A stretch of DNA of 64,000 nucleotides from Mucilaginibacter straminoryzae (GTDB lineage: Bacteria > Bacteroidota > Bacteroidia > Sphingobacteriales > Sphingobacteriaceae): positions 124,001 through 188,000 of the forward strand of contig NZ_JALJEJ010000006.1 in the NCBI RefSeq assembly GCF_022953055.1, read 5' to 3'. The notes under the pieces were generated by a model that ran no database searches, was not told the DNA's origin, and worked only from the letters and a program-made list of their open reading frames with translations. The position numbers were made by a program, and so were the translations under genes. Position 1 is the stretch's first letter, and each line of letters opens with the position of its first letter. Positions 61,908 to 64,000 of the stretch are shown here, one piece after another.

Positions 61908-64000
61908 ATGATCCTTGAAAGTACTGAGCAATTTTTATCCGGTGGTGGCGAAATGGGCAAACTGATCCGTGCGATGGATTGGTCGAAAACAGCATTAGGG
62001 CCGGTAGAAAATTGGCCGCAAAGTTTGCGCACCTCTGTCAGTCTTTGTTTATCATCAACCTTTCCAATACTGATTGCCTGGGGGCCAGAAACCATCCAGA
62101 TCTACAACGATAGTTACCGGCCGATATGCGGGGCCAAACACCCAGAATCAATGGGCCAGAACTTTCGTATCTGCTGGGAAACGGCATTGCCGGTGGTGGG
62201 CGATGCCTTTGCCCGTGGCGAGCAGGGCGAAGGTACTTATATCAGCGATCAGCGCATGTTCCTTGACCGTTATGGTTACCTGGAAGAATCATGGATGACT
62301 TTTTCCTTCGCCCCGATCCGTGATGAATCTGGCGGGGTAGGCGGAATTTTCCACCCCATTACCGAAACCACGGTAAAAATGCTGAGCGCCAGGCGTACCC
62401 AGGTACTTCGCGACTTGGGCGAATCCATCAGCAAAGTAAAATCGCTTGCGGAAATTGGCCGCGTTACGGCTGAAAAGTACCAGGACTATGTATTGGACAT
62501 CCCGTTCCTGATGCTTTATGAGATTGATCACCAGCAGGGTATAGCCAACCTGATCAATCATGCCGGTTTGGAAGCCGGTACGTTAATGGTTCCAGATACT
62601 ATTGATATTAAGGCTGATACCGCCTGGCCGGTACAGGCACTGCTTCAGGACGGTATGATTCAGGAAGTTACCGACCTGGGGAGCCGTTTCGGCGAATTTA
62701 CTTGCCAGCCGTACGATATCAGCCCCTCTACCGCCATGCTGGTACCTTTGCGGTTAAGCGGTCAGGAAGAATTATTCGGTTTTATTATCGCCGGGGTTAG
62801 CGCCTGCCGTGCCCTGGATACCGATTACAGCAACTTTTATAACCTGTTGGGGAATACCTTCAATACGGCAATCTCCAATGTTTATGCCTATGAACAGGAA
62901 CAAAAGCGAGCCGAAGCCCTCGCCGCGATTGACCGTTCAAAGACAGCATTTTTCAGCAACGTAAGTCACGAGTTCCGCACACCGCTTACGCTGATGCTGG
63001 GGCCACTGGAAGATCTGTTAAGCAAAAATAATTTAGATCAGGAAAGCCGCTCGTCGGTAGATGCTACGCATCGGAACGCCCTGCGATTGCTGAAACTGGT
63101 AAACAATTTATTAGATTATAGCCGCGTAGAGGCCGGCCGTGCCCAGGCTGCTTATCAGCAGGTAAACCTTTGTGAATCTACTGTCGATCTGGCCAGCAGT
63201 TTCCGTTCCATTATCGAAAAAGCAGGCATGAAGCTGAACGTAGACTGCCACCCACATAAGGATGAAGTGTACGTTGACCGGCAGATGTGGGAAAAAATTG
63301 TATTGAATCTGCTTTCTAACGCGTTTAAATATACCCTTGAAGGTTCAATCACCATCAGCCTTGCGCAGGTAGGCCGGTCGGTAGTATTGAAGGTAAGCGA
63401 TACCGGTGTTGGTATCCCTGAAAAAGAACTACCACACATGTTCGAACGTTTCCACCGTGTAGAAAACTCTGCCGGTCGTACGCACGAAGGCACGGGTATC
63501 GGTTTATCACTGGTGCATGAACTGGTGCATTTACACGGCGGGCAGATCACTGTTGATAGTGTGGAAGGCGAAGGAAGTACCTTTACGGTGCAAATTCCGG
63601 TCGGCAAACACCACCTGCCGCAAGAGCATGTGCTGGATACTGCTAAAGAAACAGACTCTTCGGCACTGAAGGGCGCATTTATACAGGAGGCTTTTAGCTT
63701 ACTTCAGGATGAAGGCAAAAACATCGCTCCGCAAGCTGTTATTACCGAAACGGGCGATGTATCCGGCCACCGGGACATTTCTGAAGATAAAGATACCCAT
63801 GTGCTGATTGTAGATGATAACGGCGATATGCGCGCTTATCTGAAGCGGTTGTTAGACCCCTACTTTACCATCACTACCGCCAAAAATGGCGCAGAAGCAT
63901 TGCAAATCATTAAATCTACCCGTCAAGATCTGATACTAAGCGATGTAATGATGCCGGTAATGGACGGCAAGGCGATGCTACGCGTTTTGCGTAACGAACC
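61908..64000 (+). CDS. Hybrid sensor histidine kinase (partial, runs off the window)
   Basis: ATG 61908 opens a frame that stays open to the window edge (697 codons seen). Order: PAS-like domain (about 15-160, ALGPVENWPQSLRTSVSLCL), GAF-like domain (about 170-335), HisKA with SHEFRTPLTLMLGP (near 354), HATPase_c with NLLSNAFKYT, DTGVGIP and GTGIGLSLV, then a receiver domain (from about 625) with LIVDDNGD and phospho-Asp in LILSDVMMPVMDG. It is a cytoplasmic hybrid two-component protein without membrane helices. A helix-turn-helix output may follow beyond the window, as in many Bacteroidota hybrids. Confidence 0.92.
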   Translation, partial: MILESTEQFLSGGGEMGKLIRAMDWSKTALGPVENWPQSLRTSVSLCLSSTFPILIAWGPETIQIYNDSYRPICGAKHPESMGQNFRICWETALPVVGDAFARGEQGEGTYISDQRMFLDRYGYLEESWMTFSFAPIRDESGGVGGIFHPITETTVKMLSARRTQVLRDLGESISKVKSLAEIGRVTAEKYQDYVLDIPFLMLYEIDHQQGIANLINHAGLEAGTLMVPDTIDIKADTAWPVQALLQDGMIQEVTDLGSRFGEFTCQPYDISPSTAMLVPLRLSGQEELFGFIIAGVSACRALDTDYSNFYNLLGNTFNTAISNVYAYEQEQKRAEALAAIDRSKTAFFSNVSHEFRTPLTLMLGPLEDLLSKNNLDQESRSSVDATHRNALRLLKLVNNLLDYSRVEAGRAQAAYQQVNLCESTVDLASSFRSIIEKAGMKLNVDCHPHKDEVYVDRQMWEKIVLNLLSNAFKYTLEGSITISLAQVGRSVVLKVSDTGVGIPEKELPHMFERFHRVENSAGRTHEGTGIGLSLVHELVHLHGGQITVDSVEGEGSTFTVQIPVGKHHLPQEHVLDTAKETDSSALKGAFIQEAFSLLQDEGKNIAPQAVITETGDVSGHRDISEDKDTHVLIVDDNGDMRAYLKRLLDPYFTITTAKNGAEALQIIKSTRQDLILSDVMMPVMDGKAMLRVLRNE

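Overview
The window looks like a chromosomal segment of a Bacteroidota bacterium, most likely a Sphingobacteriaceae member of the Pedobacter/Mucilaginibacter kind. The evidence is Bacteroidota-type promoters (TTTG, about 20 nt, TAnnTTTG), almost no Shine-Dalgarno sequences, an ExbB-ExbD-ExbD-TonB cluster, LytTR/His_kinase two-component signalling, and many signal-peptide or lipobox proteins. The genus is an inference; there is no 16S gene here.

Layout. 1-5.2 kb: minus-strand complex I genes nuoA-F, with repeat-rich spacers around nuoF. 5.2-11.1 kb: an ExbB/ExbD/ExbD/TonB/small membrane protein/PstS-like lipoprotein/TPR operon (energy transduction and periplasmic binding). 11.4-15.6 kb: SUI1-like factor and lipid kinase, then metK behind a SAM-II-type riboswitch and a 17-codon upstream ORF, a NUDIX hydrolase and an acyltransferase. 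15.7-19.5 kb: LytTR two-component pair divergent from a small membrane protein and an ABC exporter. 19.7-25.6 kb: M28 peptidase, a GAF/PAS protein with a kinase-like tail but no ATPase domain, and a UvrD-type helicase with an Fe-S nuclease domain. 25.6-28.4 kb: an AT-rich cassette bounded by a 27-bp near-perfect direct repeat that copies the end of the helicase gene. It carries a frameshifted lipoprotein metallopeptidase, two near-identical lipoproteins, and a duplicated 3' fragment of the peptidase gene. 28.4-37.0 kb: S9 prolyl oligopeptidase, DUF3857/transglutaminase protein, an ArsR-SRPBCC-VOC operon with a palindromic operator, then der and era.

37.2-56.5 kb: an integrated island of about 19.3 kb at the 3' end of an initiator tRNA gene. 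It has an intact tRNA at the left, a degenerate copy of the tRNA 3' part plus its terminator at the right, and a tyrosine recombinase just inside the left end. Cargo: several unknown AT-rich genes, a helicase-like protein without a P-loop lysine, a possible structured RNA, an ApeA-type HEPN anti-phage protein, and a DNA phosphorothioation (Dnd) locus. The Dnd operon runs dndC, dndD, a DndE-HerA ATPase fusion, a four-helix membrane protein, a DGQHR protein (DndB-like) and a HARE-HTH/Mrr endonuclease. A convergent dndA cysteine desulfurase closes it. I read this as a modification-restriction unit with an unusual partner set. No relaxase or conjugation gene is visible, so the island is probably not self-transmissible.

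56.6-64 kb: a small lipoprotein, then an AT-rich two-gene unit (NACHT NTPase plus membrane/winged-helix protein) between two similar hairpin terminators, likely a second defence module. A type I phosphodiesterase/alkaline-phosphatase-like protein follows, and the start of a hybrid sensor kinase runs off the right edge. All calls are from reading the sequence; no database search was possible.
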